64,000 nucleotides of DNA from Craterostigma plantagineum (taxonomy: Eukaryota; Streptophyta; Magnoliopsida; Lamiales; Linderniaceae): the NCBI GenBank assembly GCA_027422505.1, contig JAPQWV010000051.1, positions 4,307,501 through 4,371,500 of the forward strand, in the 5' to 3' direction. The notes beneath the pieces were generated by a model. That model had not been told where the DNA came from and did not search any database. It worked only from the letters and a program-made list of their open reading frames with translations. A program made the translations under genes and the position numbers. Positions 23,091 through 34,439 of this stretch are shown in pieces (positions within the stretch are counted from its first letter, which is position 1; every line of letters begins with the position of its first letter).

Positions 23091-23536
23091 TGTTGTCCTC
23101 TTTATTCCTTAACCACGGTTTTCCCATTGGGTTTTCCGGGTAAGGTTTTTAACGAGGCAACTTTGTATAGGAAAATGTATTCTTTTTCCTTCACTAGGGT
23201 TTTATCCCTTTGGGTTTTTCCTAGTAAGGTTTTAACGATGCATTTTACCGAAAGATGGACATCCAAGGGGAGTGTTATAAATATGTATTTTATGTGGATG
23301 TCCACTCACATTCTATTCAACTCATAACCCCCCATTATCAACCCATCTTCTCCATACTTAACCAATAACCTCCTCATCTTTATGGTCCCTTAATTGTAAT
23401 TTATTTACAACATGTAACATCAAATGTAAAGGCTAACTCAAGCCTATAAATAGAGGTGTTTGTGAAGTGAGAAGATGGAAGTGAATGGAAGAATTCTCTA
23501 TTAAGTTTTATACTCTCTTGTTATAATTTCACAACA
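23091..23536 (+). mobile_element. 3' LTR of the copia element
   Basis: It begins TGTTGTCCTC after the polypurine tract and ends CACAACA at 23536 (446 bp, TG...CA). A TATA box CTATAAATAG is at 23444-23453. The 5' LTR is not in the window. Confidence 0.8.
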
Positions 23537-23656
23537 CCCTTCAGGCAGTTTAAATCCTTCAGGGAGTTTCATATAAATGTCATTATCTAACGAGCCATAT
23601 AAATATGCCGTGACAACATCCATCAAACGCATTTCCAATTTTTCATTTGATGCCAG
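23537..23656 (-). pseudogene. Inverted copia RT fragment abutting the LTR
   Basis: The minus strand reads ASNEKLEMRLMDVVTAYLYG and SLDNDIYMKLPEGFKLPEG, the same RT segment as 12790-12910 with several differences. It touches the LTR end with no spacer. The simplest reading is that the copia element inserted into another copia copy in opposite orientation. Confidence 0.82.
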
Positions 23657-24727
23657 ATTATATAATCAAGCTAAATTAATTCCATCAAATCTAATCCGGT
23701 TAATAATCATTTATTTATATATCGGAGCTCAAAATATTAAAAAAGATATATAATCTATTTATAGGTATCAATATTTAACAAATATTTGTTATATTGCCGG
23801 ACCTCTTGCGGCCCCCATAAAAAGCCTTAAACACAGGGGTACGACGTGGAATTTCCCCTATAAATAATAGCAAATAATCGATCCAAAAATTAATTCAGCA
23901 GCCCACGAAGCCCGATATAAATAAATCAGTAATGGAGTAAGATAAATTTATCATGGGCTTACTAAAATAAATTTACGGGCTTTTATTTTAACCTTATAAC
24001 CAAATAGAGCCTAGTTTAGTACCCATTAAATTTACTTGACCCAAACTATCCGAACTCGATCGAATCAAATTTACGTGAAAAAACCCGAACCCGAATGCTC
24101 TACCACTAGACACTCAAAACCCCATTTTGTGCGCAGAATGGGAAATTTTAGGCAGATGATATGCGCAATTGGAATCAAATAGTTTTTGTATGCGCAAAAA
24201 AGTTTTCTTTCAGGTCAATCTTTACATTCCGAAATTTTCTTTTCTAGCTACTCATTTGATGGGCTTCCTTGATTGCTTGGTGTTTCCATACGGGCTACTG
24301 CGAGTTTGAATTTCTTCAGTTAGATGATCGTATTTGTGCATTTGTTTGGGAATGATAATACAAGTGTTTTTCCATGTACTCGAGCATTTGATTAATCGAG
24401 CATATCTTTCGTGGAGTTCTATGTGACAACTGCATGCTTTGCTGACTAGTTACTTGCGAATGTGTGTGCGCGAGTCTGTGTAATGATGGATATTTGTGTA
24501 ATTTTATCTGTTCTTGTTCGTGCTTGAGAGTGGCAACAACACAGAAGCCTCGCCAATTGAGATGTGGTGAGAGACATGTACTTAAACGCATTGCGTGGTG
24601 ATAAATCTCGAGCTTCTGTAACTATTAATTCGAATGGTGAAAATGCCGAGTGGTGTAATTGTGCTCATTTGATGAGGTGATTATTGGGTTCAGATTCGAT
24701 TTTGTTCTGTCCTATTGTAATCAGAAC
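23657..24727. other. Spacer and 5' region of the SWIB/GYF gene
   Basis: AT-rich DNA to about 24100, then a more mixed stretch likely to hold the promoter and leader of the next gene. No clear TATA box could be assigned. No open frame of interest. Confidence 0.5.
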
Positions 24728-27700
24728 ATGAAAGAGAATTTTTGGGTCGCCGAGACCCGTGAAGAGGAAACATCAGTTCTACGGAAAAGAAAGAAAAGAT
24801 TCAGAAAAAGAATAGAATTTGTAAGTTGGGGCTCAAGGCCTCTTATTGAGTTTCTTGAGGCATTGGGTGAGGACACGAGCACCCAGCGCTCTCAACATGA
24901 TGTTGTGGACGTGATAAACAAGTATATAGCTGAGAAGGGTCTTGTTTGCCTCAAGACGAAGAAGAAGAGGAAAGTCAACTGTGACGATGTTCTCTATGCG
25001 ATCTTCAGGAAGAAGGCGATTCTCCAGTCGAAAGTGCACAGTTTGTTGGAAGAGCACTTTGCTGAAAACCGTGACTCCACTTCTCATGATGATTCCTCAT
25101 CTGGTGAAGATGGTTCCATGGTGAAGAAGAAAGTTGTTCGTAAGATGATGGGTACGGCTCCCGATAAAAAGCCCAGAAGCTGCTTTGCTGCTATTGTTGC
25201 GGAAAATATCAAGCTAGTTTATCTGAAGAAAACTTTAGTTGAGGAGCTTCTTGTTAAGGGTTGTGAAAGCTTTGACTCTATGTTAGTGGGAAGCTTTGTA
25301 CGGCTGAAATGTGATCCTAATGACATTTCTCACCTCCCTTTTCAACTCCAGATTGTCACAGGTAATTGCCGAAATCCGTTTGTTAACATTATCGCTATTC
25401 TGTTACATGGCATATCAGTTATCCTTATTTCACTTTCCTCGGGCCTCTGAAGTGATCTCAACTATGTTTCAGTTTTCTGTAACAGATACCTTATGAAACT
25501 GGGATATCAGGTTGCTTGCTTCTATATATTGTTGCTGACTAATCATTGATTTGAATATTTACATGGAGATTTCATACGGTAACACGAATCCTTTTTCTTT
25601 TGTTTGTTTGTTTTGCAGGCATAGATAGGGGTAATAGCAATGAGATCCTCCTAAAACTTTCAAATTATCATAAAGATGTTCCCATCAACATGCTTTCAGA
25701 TGGTAATTTTGAAGAGGTAAGTATTCAAAGTATAACCTACATCCTTTTAATTGATAGGCAGTTCTGCTGAGTTAGAATAAGAATGATGACCATCGGCAAT
25801 GTGCCATTACCGACTTAGGAATTCATGACAAATGCTTGATATGTATGTCAAGAAAACGGATTTTTCTTGGTGCATAGCTGAATATACGATATTAACTGCA
25901 ACAGTCCTAATTAAATAGATGGCAGACATACAGTTCCAAATTATTGAGTTTTCTTAGTGCTCCTTTATTTGATTATATTATATCATGTCCATAGCTAATA
26001 TGTTATTGTAAATGCTCCTTTGATCATATCATGTACTTAGCTAAAATATGTTATACTTCTCCATGTATGTGTTTCTCGGCACCAACTTGCAGAATCTCTG
26101 CCATTTGCCTCTGTTGCAATATCTGTTGCAAATGTTAATTTTTTAGTAGGCTATCATCCATTTTCTTTCAGGGAGAAGTTGAAGATGTACGCGAAAGAGT
26201 TAAAGCTGGCTTGCTTAAGAGACTGCTTCTTGTGAGCTTTCACCATCATCCATTCATCGGATATTATTTCATGATCTCCTTCATTCCCATCTAATTATTC
26301 TAGCGGTCAAGTTTTCAGTTCTGTTGACAACTGAGATATTGATTCATCGAAGCAGCTATGTTCTTCGTGATGCCATTTTTTATCGTATTTAGTATTCACT
26401 ATCGTCAAGTTTCAAACGTAACTTTTCTTTTTTATTTTCCGTACATATGACAGGTCGAGGTTCAGGCTAAGGCTCAAATGCTGCATAGCGACATAACGAA
26501 GCATGTAAGATTTCAGACCTTTCGTGTTCTTCTTTATAAATATTCAGTTAAGGATCAATGCATTTCAATTTGTTACTGAAAATTTTTTGTCAAGTATCTT
26601 TAAGCATGCTCTGTTGGATTAAACTTCCCCCCTTTATATTCCGACTTATGATGCTCCATCGAACTCAAAAATTCCGGAAATAAACTTCAGTGCAAGAATA
26701 GAGGATGTCAATGCCAAAGAGTTCGCTGTTACTAGAGCTGGAATAATAAATAATCTGTACATCACCTGCCAAAAACCGGAGTTTTATTCTGATTTTTGCT
26801 CTTTATCTTACTTTAATCTAGTCTAACAAAATGATCTTAGCTTTTTATGTTTTTCAGTCGATTGCGAAAGAGTTGAACGTGTTAAAGCATCGCATTGAAC
26901 ATGCCAATATAAAAGGATGGCGCCAACAATATCCTTTCATCAACTTAATCAATTCTCTATTTTCCCGTACCTTACTGATTGGAACATGTATCTGATAAAT
27001 ATGCAATGCAATGAGAGAGGATAGCAGTTGAGACTCAAATTTTCTCCTTTATTGGCTTTTGCAAATAGGGTGCTGCTTTATAATTTGCATTTCAAATGAT
27101 TACTCTTTTCGGAAGTGGCATTGTTTACTTTAATCCTCCAATTTAAATTGTGGGAGTTACGTGAGAGAAAAAAGAAGCTAGAGACTCCTTTAGAGATAGA
27201 AAAAATGCTAAATACCATGCCGGAAGTGATAGCGGAAGAATTAACTGTGGATCCAGCTGTTGTTGTTGGTACGTCTTCAATTACTTAAACTGAATTGCGA
27301 GCTACGTTTTCTGTTAAGGACATGCAATAGCATGTTACCATTGTTGACAGAAGATTTTTGGGCATTGATATTACTTAGCAAATGGCCATTCTTTACGGAC
27401 CCACTGTTTTTGTGATATTTGTGACATGGTATGTTTTTTAGATTATGTCTTGTATTTAAGCATCTCTCACTGTCTGCTGTGTTTGGTAATATCTAGATCA
27501 TAGTTGTCCAATTACTCTCTGCTATTTGATACAAGAAATTAGAAACACCATAAGGTGTTAGGCAATAGTGCACTGGTATTGCTTTAAGACATGAACTCAT
27601 CTTGATTTCGTACTTACCCTTTTTTATTATGTAATATCTACCTGCATTCAAAATCTAGCAGAATCCTCGTCTGGGTTCATTTGACAAGGTGATCCATTGA

Positions 27701-29328
27701 ATTGAACTCCACTGGCCTGTTCTTACAGATTCTGAAGGTATTCATAGCTTGCTTCAAGTCAGTTCTGATGATTCTCAAGCTCAGGAAGTGGAAGATGCTG
27801 CTTCTGCTGATATTTTACCTATTGTGAACAAGCATAGTAGAAACTCTTACACTTTTACTCTTGCACCATTCTAGTTATAACCCGTTTTGGCGTAAAGATT
27901 TTCAAGTCAGAATTCTCTTATGAATTCATTTAACACGACGAATATTGAATTGAACTCCATGGGACGCTCTTACAGGTTTTGGAGATATCCTTATCTCGCA
28001 TCGAGTCAGTTTTGATGATTCTCCTTATCAGATAGTGGAAGATGATGCTACTGATATTACTTTGCCTGTGGAGAACAGACGTGGTAAATAATCTTACATT
28101 ATATGCCAATTATAATCCTTTTTGGTCTAAAGATTTGCAAATCAGAATCCTCACCTGGGTTTCATTTGTCAAAATCGATCTATTGAATTGAACAGGTTCA
28201 GGATTTGTTCTTACATCACCTCGAGTCAGTTCTGATAATTCTCATGGTCAGAAAGTGGAAGATGCTGCTGCTGAGACTACTTTGCCTGTGGAGAACAACC
28301 ATTGTAGAAACTTTTACATTTCTTCCACTTCACACAACCTACCAATTATAATCCATTTTGGTCTCAAGATTTGCCAGTCAGAATTATCGCCTGTGTTCAT
28401 TTAAACTCTATGGGCCTGCTTTACAGGTTCTGGAGATGTTTTGACCTCGCTTCAAGTCAATTTTGATGATTCTCATGCTCAGCAAGTGGAAGATGCTACT
28501 GCTGTCAGCACCCCGCCTGTTGAGAAAAAACATGGTAAGGAACTGTTATACATCCCACTCGTACGCACAATTTCTAATGATTTGCTGGTCAGAATTCTTA
28601 TGTGGATTTATTTAACGAGATGATTAACTGAATAGAACTCTTTTGGCCTTCTCTTTTAGGTTCTGGAGATATCCTTACCTCTCCTCAAGTCATTCTTGAC
28701 GATTCTCCTGCCCAGAAAATGGAAGTTGCTGCTGCTGACAGTACGGTTGATAACCGACATGGTAAATTTTCTTACATCGATTTGCCAATTATAAATCACT
28801 TTTGTCTAAAGATTTTCATGAAGGCCGTGATTAACACAATGGACTCGAGCTTACAAAACTTGGATGTTGGCTATATCAAATACTCAAAGCTATTATATCA
28901 TGAACCCAATTCCCATTTTCATTTTCTTGCCCCTCAAATCGTAAAGATATTCTAATTTTCTTTGTGCTGGCTAACATCTGTCGTACTTATCAAAAAGCAA
29001 GCGATATCTTATTACAGCAGATGCACAGATTGCTGATCACAAAGAAGTAAACCGTGAAAATGCAGCTACAAAAGTGATTGACTTGAGCAGCGATGATGAT
29101 GATGATAAATCACCACCACCACCACCAAGCTCTGCCGATCGTTCAACATTAGAATGGCACTACAAGGATCCGAAAGGAGAAATACGAGGGCCCTTCAGCT
29201 TGAATGCATTGAAACGATGGAGCGATGCAAAGTACTTTTCTCCACATTTCAGAATCTGGAGAAACGCTGAAGCTTCGGGCGATGGGATTCTGTTACTCGA
29301 TGTTCTTCATCGCGCTTTCCCAAGCTGA
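24728..29328 (+). CDS. SWIB/Plus-3/GYF domain chromatin protein
   Basis: Exons: 24728-25361, 25619-25716, 26172-26231, 26454-26504, 26858-26928, 27147-27268, 27729-27836, 27976-28083, 28196-28303, 28427-28534, 28660-28761, 29018-29328, for 626 residues. The start ATG was chosen because MKENFWV matches the recalled start of At5g08430-like proteins. Domains in order: SWIB (about residues 30-115), acidic Ser linker, Plus-3 (about 150-240, CFAAIVAENIKLVYLKK), helical region, five repeats of about 36 residues encoded by a tandem exon array, an acidic stretch, and a C-terminal GYF domain (WHYKDPKGEIRGPFSLNALKRW). Plus-3 modules bind nucleic acid or phospho-CTD in known proteins; GYF binds proline-rich peptides. 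The related NERD protein acts in RNA-directed chromatin silencing. One intron is of U12 type. Confidence 0.9.
26929..27146 (+). other. U12-type (minor spliceosome) intron, apparent AT-AA border
   Basis: No GT donor exists after the conserved codons for GWRQ. Instead ATATCCTTTC, a perfect U12 donor, begins at 26929. A branch-site-like TACTTTAAT (27126-27134) lies about 13 bases before 27147. Joining CA (26927-26928) to ATTGTGGGAG (27147 on) gives WRQQLWELRERKK, which fits the family pattern. This implies the intron ends in AA rather than AC or AG. Confidence 0.72.
27690..28765 (+). repeat. Tandem array of five duplicated exon-intron units
   Basis: Units of about 220-245 bp, each with one exon (108, 108, 108, 108, 102 nt) and a similar intron. 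All exons start and end in phase 1, so any number of units keeps the frame. Typical encoded text is GSGDILTSPQV, then DDS.AQKVEDAA and TLPVEN.H. Introns share phrases such as AAGATTTGCCAGTCAGAAT, showing duplication of whole units. Confidence 0.9.
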
Positions 29329-29366
29329 CAACGATTTGTTTTAACCGTGAGTCTTGGTTTCATATA

Positions 29367-29412
<46 letters not shown>

Positions 29413-30239
29413 CATCCTATTTGGTCGTTCAATGATGTCTTCTTCTGCAATCAAGATCTGATAAAGATCATTTTTTGCATTGTAATTTTTTTGGAAGGAG
29501 GAAGGATTGGAGAATTTGAACAGTGGTGGTACTTTCCAATCGGTATGTTTCCTCTTGATATCAATGGCTTCTTTTGAGTTGGAGAACAAAGGTGAAAAGA
29601 AATAGAAAGATAAATCTTGTTTGCCAATAATTTTTGAATTAGATAAATTTAATGCCTTTTGTTAAGCAGTAGTCAGTATTATTTCATTCCAAAGATGTAC
29701 CGTAATCTTATTGAGAAAATAAGAATCCCATCTCCCACTCTTACATACATTCTCATCGTCTTCTCAATACTATATAGTCATAATTATTACAACAATATTC
29801 TAGTTGTATTAAGCTCGATTAGTTATAAATATTCGTAGGCCTAAAAATTTACGACGAAAGCATCCTTATAAGAAGTAAAAAAATAAATAAAAATATATAA
29901 GAAATAATTAGACAGTTTTTAGAATTATATTATATACTAGCAATATTTTGCTTATTTATTTAGCTGAATATAATATTAAAATGTTATCTTTTTGTGAAGT
30001 TATAAAATAAGTGTGCAATATTGAAAAGTTGTAAAAGTATGCGTAGAAGTGGATATCTCGAAAATAGTCATTTGCGTTTGAGAATGAGTTTAACGATTAG
30101 GAAGAATTACAGTATTTTGAGTTTGAGAATGAGTTTGTTGGTTGGAGATGCTATTATACCTCGGACGTTGGAATTTCTTTTCTTTTTTAATAAACAAAAA
30201 GAGAAACACAGGAAAACTTGAGAAATATGACTATGCTTA
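29329..30239. other. Spacer with (TA)n microsatellite
   Basis: Between the SWIB/GYF stop and the tail-to-tail FKBP gene. A (TA)n run lies at about 29363-29410. The rest is AT-rich. It must contain both 3' untranslated regions. Confidence 0.6.
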
Positions 30240-31820
30240 TCAGCCACATACAACATCTGAGTAAAATCCTATCGTCCTCCGCCGGCAATCTTGAATGCTC
30301 AGCAGTTCAACGTCGAAAACCTCAAACTGCTTCGAGCTGAAAAATGTCGAAGGCCCCACCTATTATTCATCACCACAATAATGGCATAACAATTGAGAAT
30401 ATTATACGCTGAACTTGGAAATCACGAAAAATACGACGACTCACAGGCGGCCCCAACTCAGGAGGAACAATGATCCTCCGTTTTCCCCCGGGCTTCATGT
30501 CTCTGATCCCTTCTTCGAATCCTACCATGAATTTCCATTTTCTGTCATACATGTTCGGTTCGAAGAAAGCAGTGTGGAAAAGAAAATTGGATTGAAAATG
30601 GCTATTCCTTTCAGTTTCCTCACCATTTGATAACGGAGTTAATTTTCCTTAGTTCTAGGCTGCGTTTGGATCGAGGAAAAGAAAACTGAGAGAAAATAAT
30701 TTCCACTAGCTTTACCTTCGGTGAGGAAAATGGTTTTCCATGATTTTAGCTTAAAGATTAACTTATGTTTAGTTTTTTTCCTTTTCCTGGCATATTTCTC
30801 TAATCAACAAAATAAAAAGTTTTCCTTTTCCATTTATTTTCCTCGTTAAAATCCTTCAACCAAACACATCCTTAAGTACTTAAACTAGATTTTCTTTTCT
30901 TTCTGAACCAAACACAACATTAATGTTTGTTAAACTATATGCGTATTTGGCGTCAACTAAGTCATGAGAAGTTTTCATCATTACCTGGAATTAATGCGTT
31001 AGTGCCCAACCGTACTTTTGCAGGAGACCCCTGTAGGTATGTGCTGTCTATACGTCGGCCCGACTCGTTATATCCCACATAGTGAAATATCACCTTTCAC
31101 ATGAAAACAGAAGAAAAAAAGAAGAAACTCAATCAACCAGTATTCTCAGAAGGTAAAAACTTTCTTTTTTCTCGCATTAACTGACATTAATCGTAATAAC
31201 AAACTTCAGTACAGATGCAATGAGAAAGAAACCTGTTGGCCATCCTTTGGGCAATCGCCTTGACCAACCGCCACGTCCCACACTATGAGGCCTGAATCCC
31301 GAGTAACGTACCTGTTCGAGGTCACTACTTTCACTTCGAAGCCTGAAAAATTATCTCTATCACCGTGGAAAGAAATGCAGCACATAAAAGGGAGAAAAAA
31401 AGAAAGAATGGAACCTTCTCTGACGAAATTTGGAAATTCGTCGGGGGCGTTGTTTTCTCTTTGGATTCTCTTGTTCTGCTCTAATATGCGCCTCTCGTCG
31501 TAAGGGTTTTGCTTCTTTGTTTTTGCTAAAGATGGCAGTGCGAGCGATATTACGGATCCAAATACGATGGCATGAAGAAATCTCCGCCTCGTTTCTCCGT
31601 CGAGCGACGGGATTTCAGCCTGTTGTCTATCCAATATATGCATCAGCAAAAGAGCAATCAAAATTTCAAAAGCTATATAAACATTGAATTGAATCTCTCC
31701 GTTGAAAAATCATTACCCATGGCTTTGCGCTGAGCAACGAGCAACAAGGGGTCGCTTCTCAGAAACAACTGATCTCGGCGCTGGGAATGTCGATCGTAGA
31801 GTTATGATGGAGAAAGTATA
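30240..31820 (-). CDS. FKBP17-type peptidyl-prolyl isomerase, thylakoid lumen
   Basis: Exons from the 5' side: 31717 to about 31820 (start unresolved), 31415-31626, 31233-31342, 30985-31093, 30445-30521, 30240-30359; phases agree. Exon 1 looks like a plastid transit peptide (RSTFPAPRSVVSEKRPLVAR). Exon 2 has a twin-arginine signal (TRRRFLHAIVFGSVISLALP) ending SLA, as for Tat import into the thylakoid lumen. The FKBP domain follows (FEVKVVTSNRYV, IFHYVGYNESGRRID, GTNALIPGFEEGIRDMKPGG, RRIIVPPELGPPVGPSTFF) to the end RRRTIGFYSDVVCG. The C-terminus resembles FKBP17-1 as I remember it. Exon 1 has no in-frame ATG before an upstream stop, so either a further 5' exon exists or the start is lost. 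Confidence 0.85.
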
Positions 31821-31829
31821 CTTGACAAA

Positions 31830-32844
31830 TCAAGAAAAAAGTTTACCCAATATATTGAATATGCAAGCAGACTCGTATTGATAAGTGAATCAATTCATCC
31901 TCAATTTAAATCAGAATAAGTTCCATACGCCATAGCATGGTATCGAGTAAGAGCTCAATCACTTATATAAGTAATAAGATGATGAGCATACTCAGAGCGA
32001 ACACACCTAAGCTGAAAAATCGAAAAGCACGTTATCGCATTGCGAGAAACTCGTTTCCTACCAAAGAGGAAAAAACTGAAAATCCAATTGGACGATAAGC
32101 AACGAGAAGAACGGAACAATAACAGAAAACATTTCTTCATGGAATGAATTCGAGATGCTCAATGCTCAAACAAGCTCGGACGATTCTATGGGTAAATAGT
32201 TGTCAATCGGACGATTACCCTCATCAAGAGGTGCGAATGCTGAAGAACAATCGAGCGCTTATTCTCTTGGCAAAAGCACAATTGATAGGTTGAAAGAACA
32301 CTCACATGGGTAAGCGCAGAACAACGGCGAAGAAACTGAGAGCATATCTTCTTCCTTCTGTTTTACTCGCGCAACTTTCAAAAATTATTAGAGGATAAGT
32401 AATATTGGGTGGGATTATCTCGTTTGTGATAAACAAATACCTCTTCCTACCATTTTCCATGTAAATGTTAAATTTTAAATATCATAACGATTTGTTTGAA
32501 ATTTAAATAATTAAGTACTAAGTTGATTTCCTAACAAATAAAGGTTAATTTTCGAGAAAGCAAATCGAAAATCTAAAAAGACTATGCAAGTAGGCATCAA
32601 TTTACACTCGGAAACAAATTTGAGTCGCGTAAAATATAAATCTTTAATATAGCTATTTCACTAGGCATATTTTATGTGCATTCTCTCTAAAATTCATCAA
32701 AGTTATATATATTGTTTTTGTGCTTAAACACTCTGTATAATGGTGTATATATATATATAAGTGTAACGATATTTACGAGTATTTAAACAATCGACTGGGA
32801 AAAATGTAACGATTTTTCGTAAGTTCAAAAACTTAGTAGCATAA
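31830..32844. other. Upstream region of the FKBP gene
   Basis: Contains the promoter and perhaps a missed first exon of the FKBP gene. A minus-strand frame at 31955-32140 (MKKCFLLLFRSSRCLSSNW...) could be such an exon, but no splice partner is clear. 32827-32844 is the left target duplication of the retroposon. Confidence 0.4.
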
Positions 32845-33953
32845 GTAATGAACTCTTCCCTCTAAAAAAAACCAAACCTAACCCTTTCTTCTTCCTTCAC
32901 CCCAAGCCGCTACCACCCACCCTACCACCCACCACCTCCAACAAACACCCACCCTTCCGCGTTACCTCCTCCCCCACCTCCATTAACGGAGGTTGGGGGA
33001 GCCGTTTTCTTTTTTTCCCTTTTCTTTCTTTCTAACAAAAAAAAAAAATTTGCTTACTCCTTTGCCGCCTACCGCCGCCGCTCCGTGTCGTCGTCGAGCT
33101 CCACTCCACCTCCGCTCGCCGCCTCTACTACACCTCCGCTCGCCGCCTCTACTACACCTCCGCCCGCCGCCGTCTCTGCCTCCGCCTTCCGCCGCCGCTC
33201 CCTGTCGTCGCCGAGCTCCACTCCACCTCCGCTCGCCGCCTCTGCTCCACCTCCGCCCGCCGCCGTCTCTGCCTCCGCCTCTGCCAACCTCCGCCGTCTC
33301 TACCTCCGCCTCTGCCAACCTCCGCCGCCGTCTCTGCCTCCGCTGCCTTTGCCGCCTACCGCCGCCGCTCCCTGTCGTCGCCGAGCTCCACTCCACCTCC
33401 GCTCGCCGCCTCTGCTCCACCTCCGTCCGCCGCCGTCTCTGCCTCCGCCTCTGCCTTCGCCCGGCCGCGCCCACCCCGATGCCCGGCTCGTCAAGAGCCG
33501 CCGCCTGCCGGTCTGCCGCCCTCCCATCGCCTGCCGCCAGCCCTCGCCACAGACTTGAGTCTCCCTTCTGTGGGACCTCGTCTCTCCCGACCCTTGGGTC
33601 GGGAGCCTTTTCTCCCTAGTGGAGCTTTCAGTCCGATGAAGACAAAACTCAGACGTTGATGGCCTGGTTAAAGTGAAGAGTATTGTAGATTTAGCCTAAT
33701 CGCTTTTTCTGTTATAGGTTCTTTAGTTCTTGGTCGTTGATTATGATGTTCTGTTTTCTGTCGGTTTTTTGTCCCTTGTGGACCCATTTCTCCCCACGTG
33801 GGAGTGTTTTTTCCCCTTGTGGGATTGTTTGGTGCTCCTATGTGAGCATTTGTTTTCTCGGTCGACGATGAACCGTTGAGACCCTTCGAGCTATTTAACT
33901 CTGTATCTTTGTTATTAATGCAAGTTATCGTTTCGGAAAAAAAAAAAAAAAAA
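32845..33953 (+). mobile_element. Poly(A)-tailed non-LTR retroposon with GCC-rich body
   Basis: The segment ends in GTTATTAATGCAAGTTATCG followed by a run of A, the usual end of plant LINE-type retroposons. It is flanked by AAAAACTTAGTAGCATAA (32827-32844 and 33949-33966), an 18-bp duplication of which 13 bp are outside the A run. The front half (33060-33470) consists of repeats of CCGCCGCCGCTCC...CTCCACTCCACCTCCGCTCG starting near 33067, 33189 and 33357. It is open in several frames (Ser/Pro or Arg-rich), which reflects composition and not a gene. No reverse transcriptase is present. Confidence 0.75.
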
Positions 33954-33966
33954 CTTAGTAGCATAA

Positions 33967-34439
33967 AGGATCTCATACCCTTTAGTATTGCATCATCATA
34001 TGCCAAATCAACATCGAAGTGGGTGCGAATTGTAGGATTTATTGAAACATATTCGATAATCTAAACTTATTGTAAGCTACGAGGTAATTTTAAATATACC
34101 GACACTAAATTAAAAATTAAAAATTATATAATTGAAAAGCTGCTCCAATATGAAAATCGTTGGAACGATTTAAGGTGTATTTGGTATGAAAAATTCAAAT
34201 GTGGATTAGAGATAGGAAAAGTGTAATTGTACGCTTCATTCATTATATTTTCCTTTTTTTTTTTTTCTTTTCCACATCCATTAGGCTTCTTTTTCTTCTT
34301 TTCCACCTCAAATTACGCATGCCAACGCACCCTTAAATACCCTATGCACAAAAAGATAAATATCGCAGTGATACTAGTTGGATAAATAATATGAGGTTAT
34401 GTATACAAAATTTTCTGCATACGTTATTATATTTGAAAC
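33967..34439. other. Spacer with no recognised gene
   Basis: AT-rich sequence between the retroposon and the stop codon of the GTPase gene. It holds the 3' end of that gene. Confidence 0.55.

Noticed and set aside
33060..33620. Ser/Pro-rich and Arg-rich proteins of 100-200 codons on both strands
   Set aside because: All frames of a GCC/CTC tandem repeat are open; there is no splice, start or homology evidence, and the segment lies inside a retroposon.
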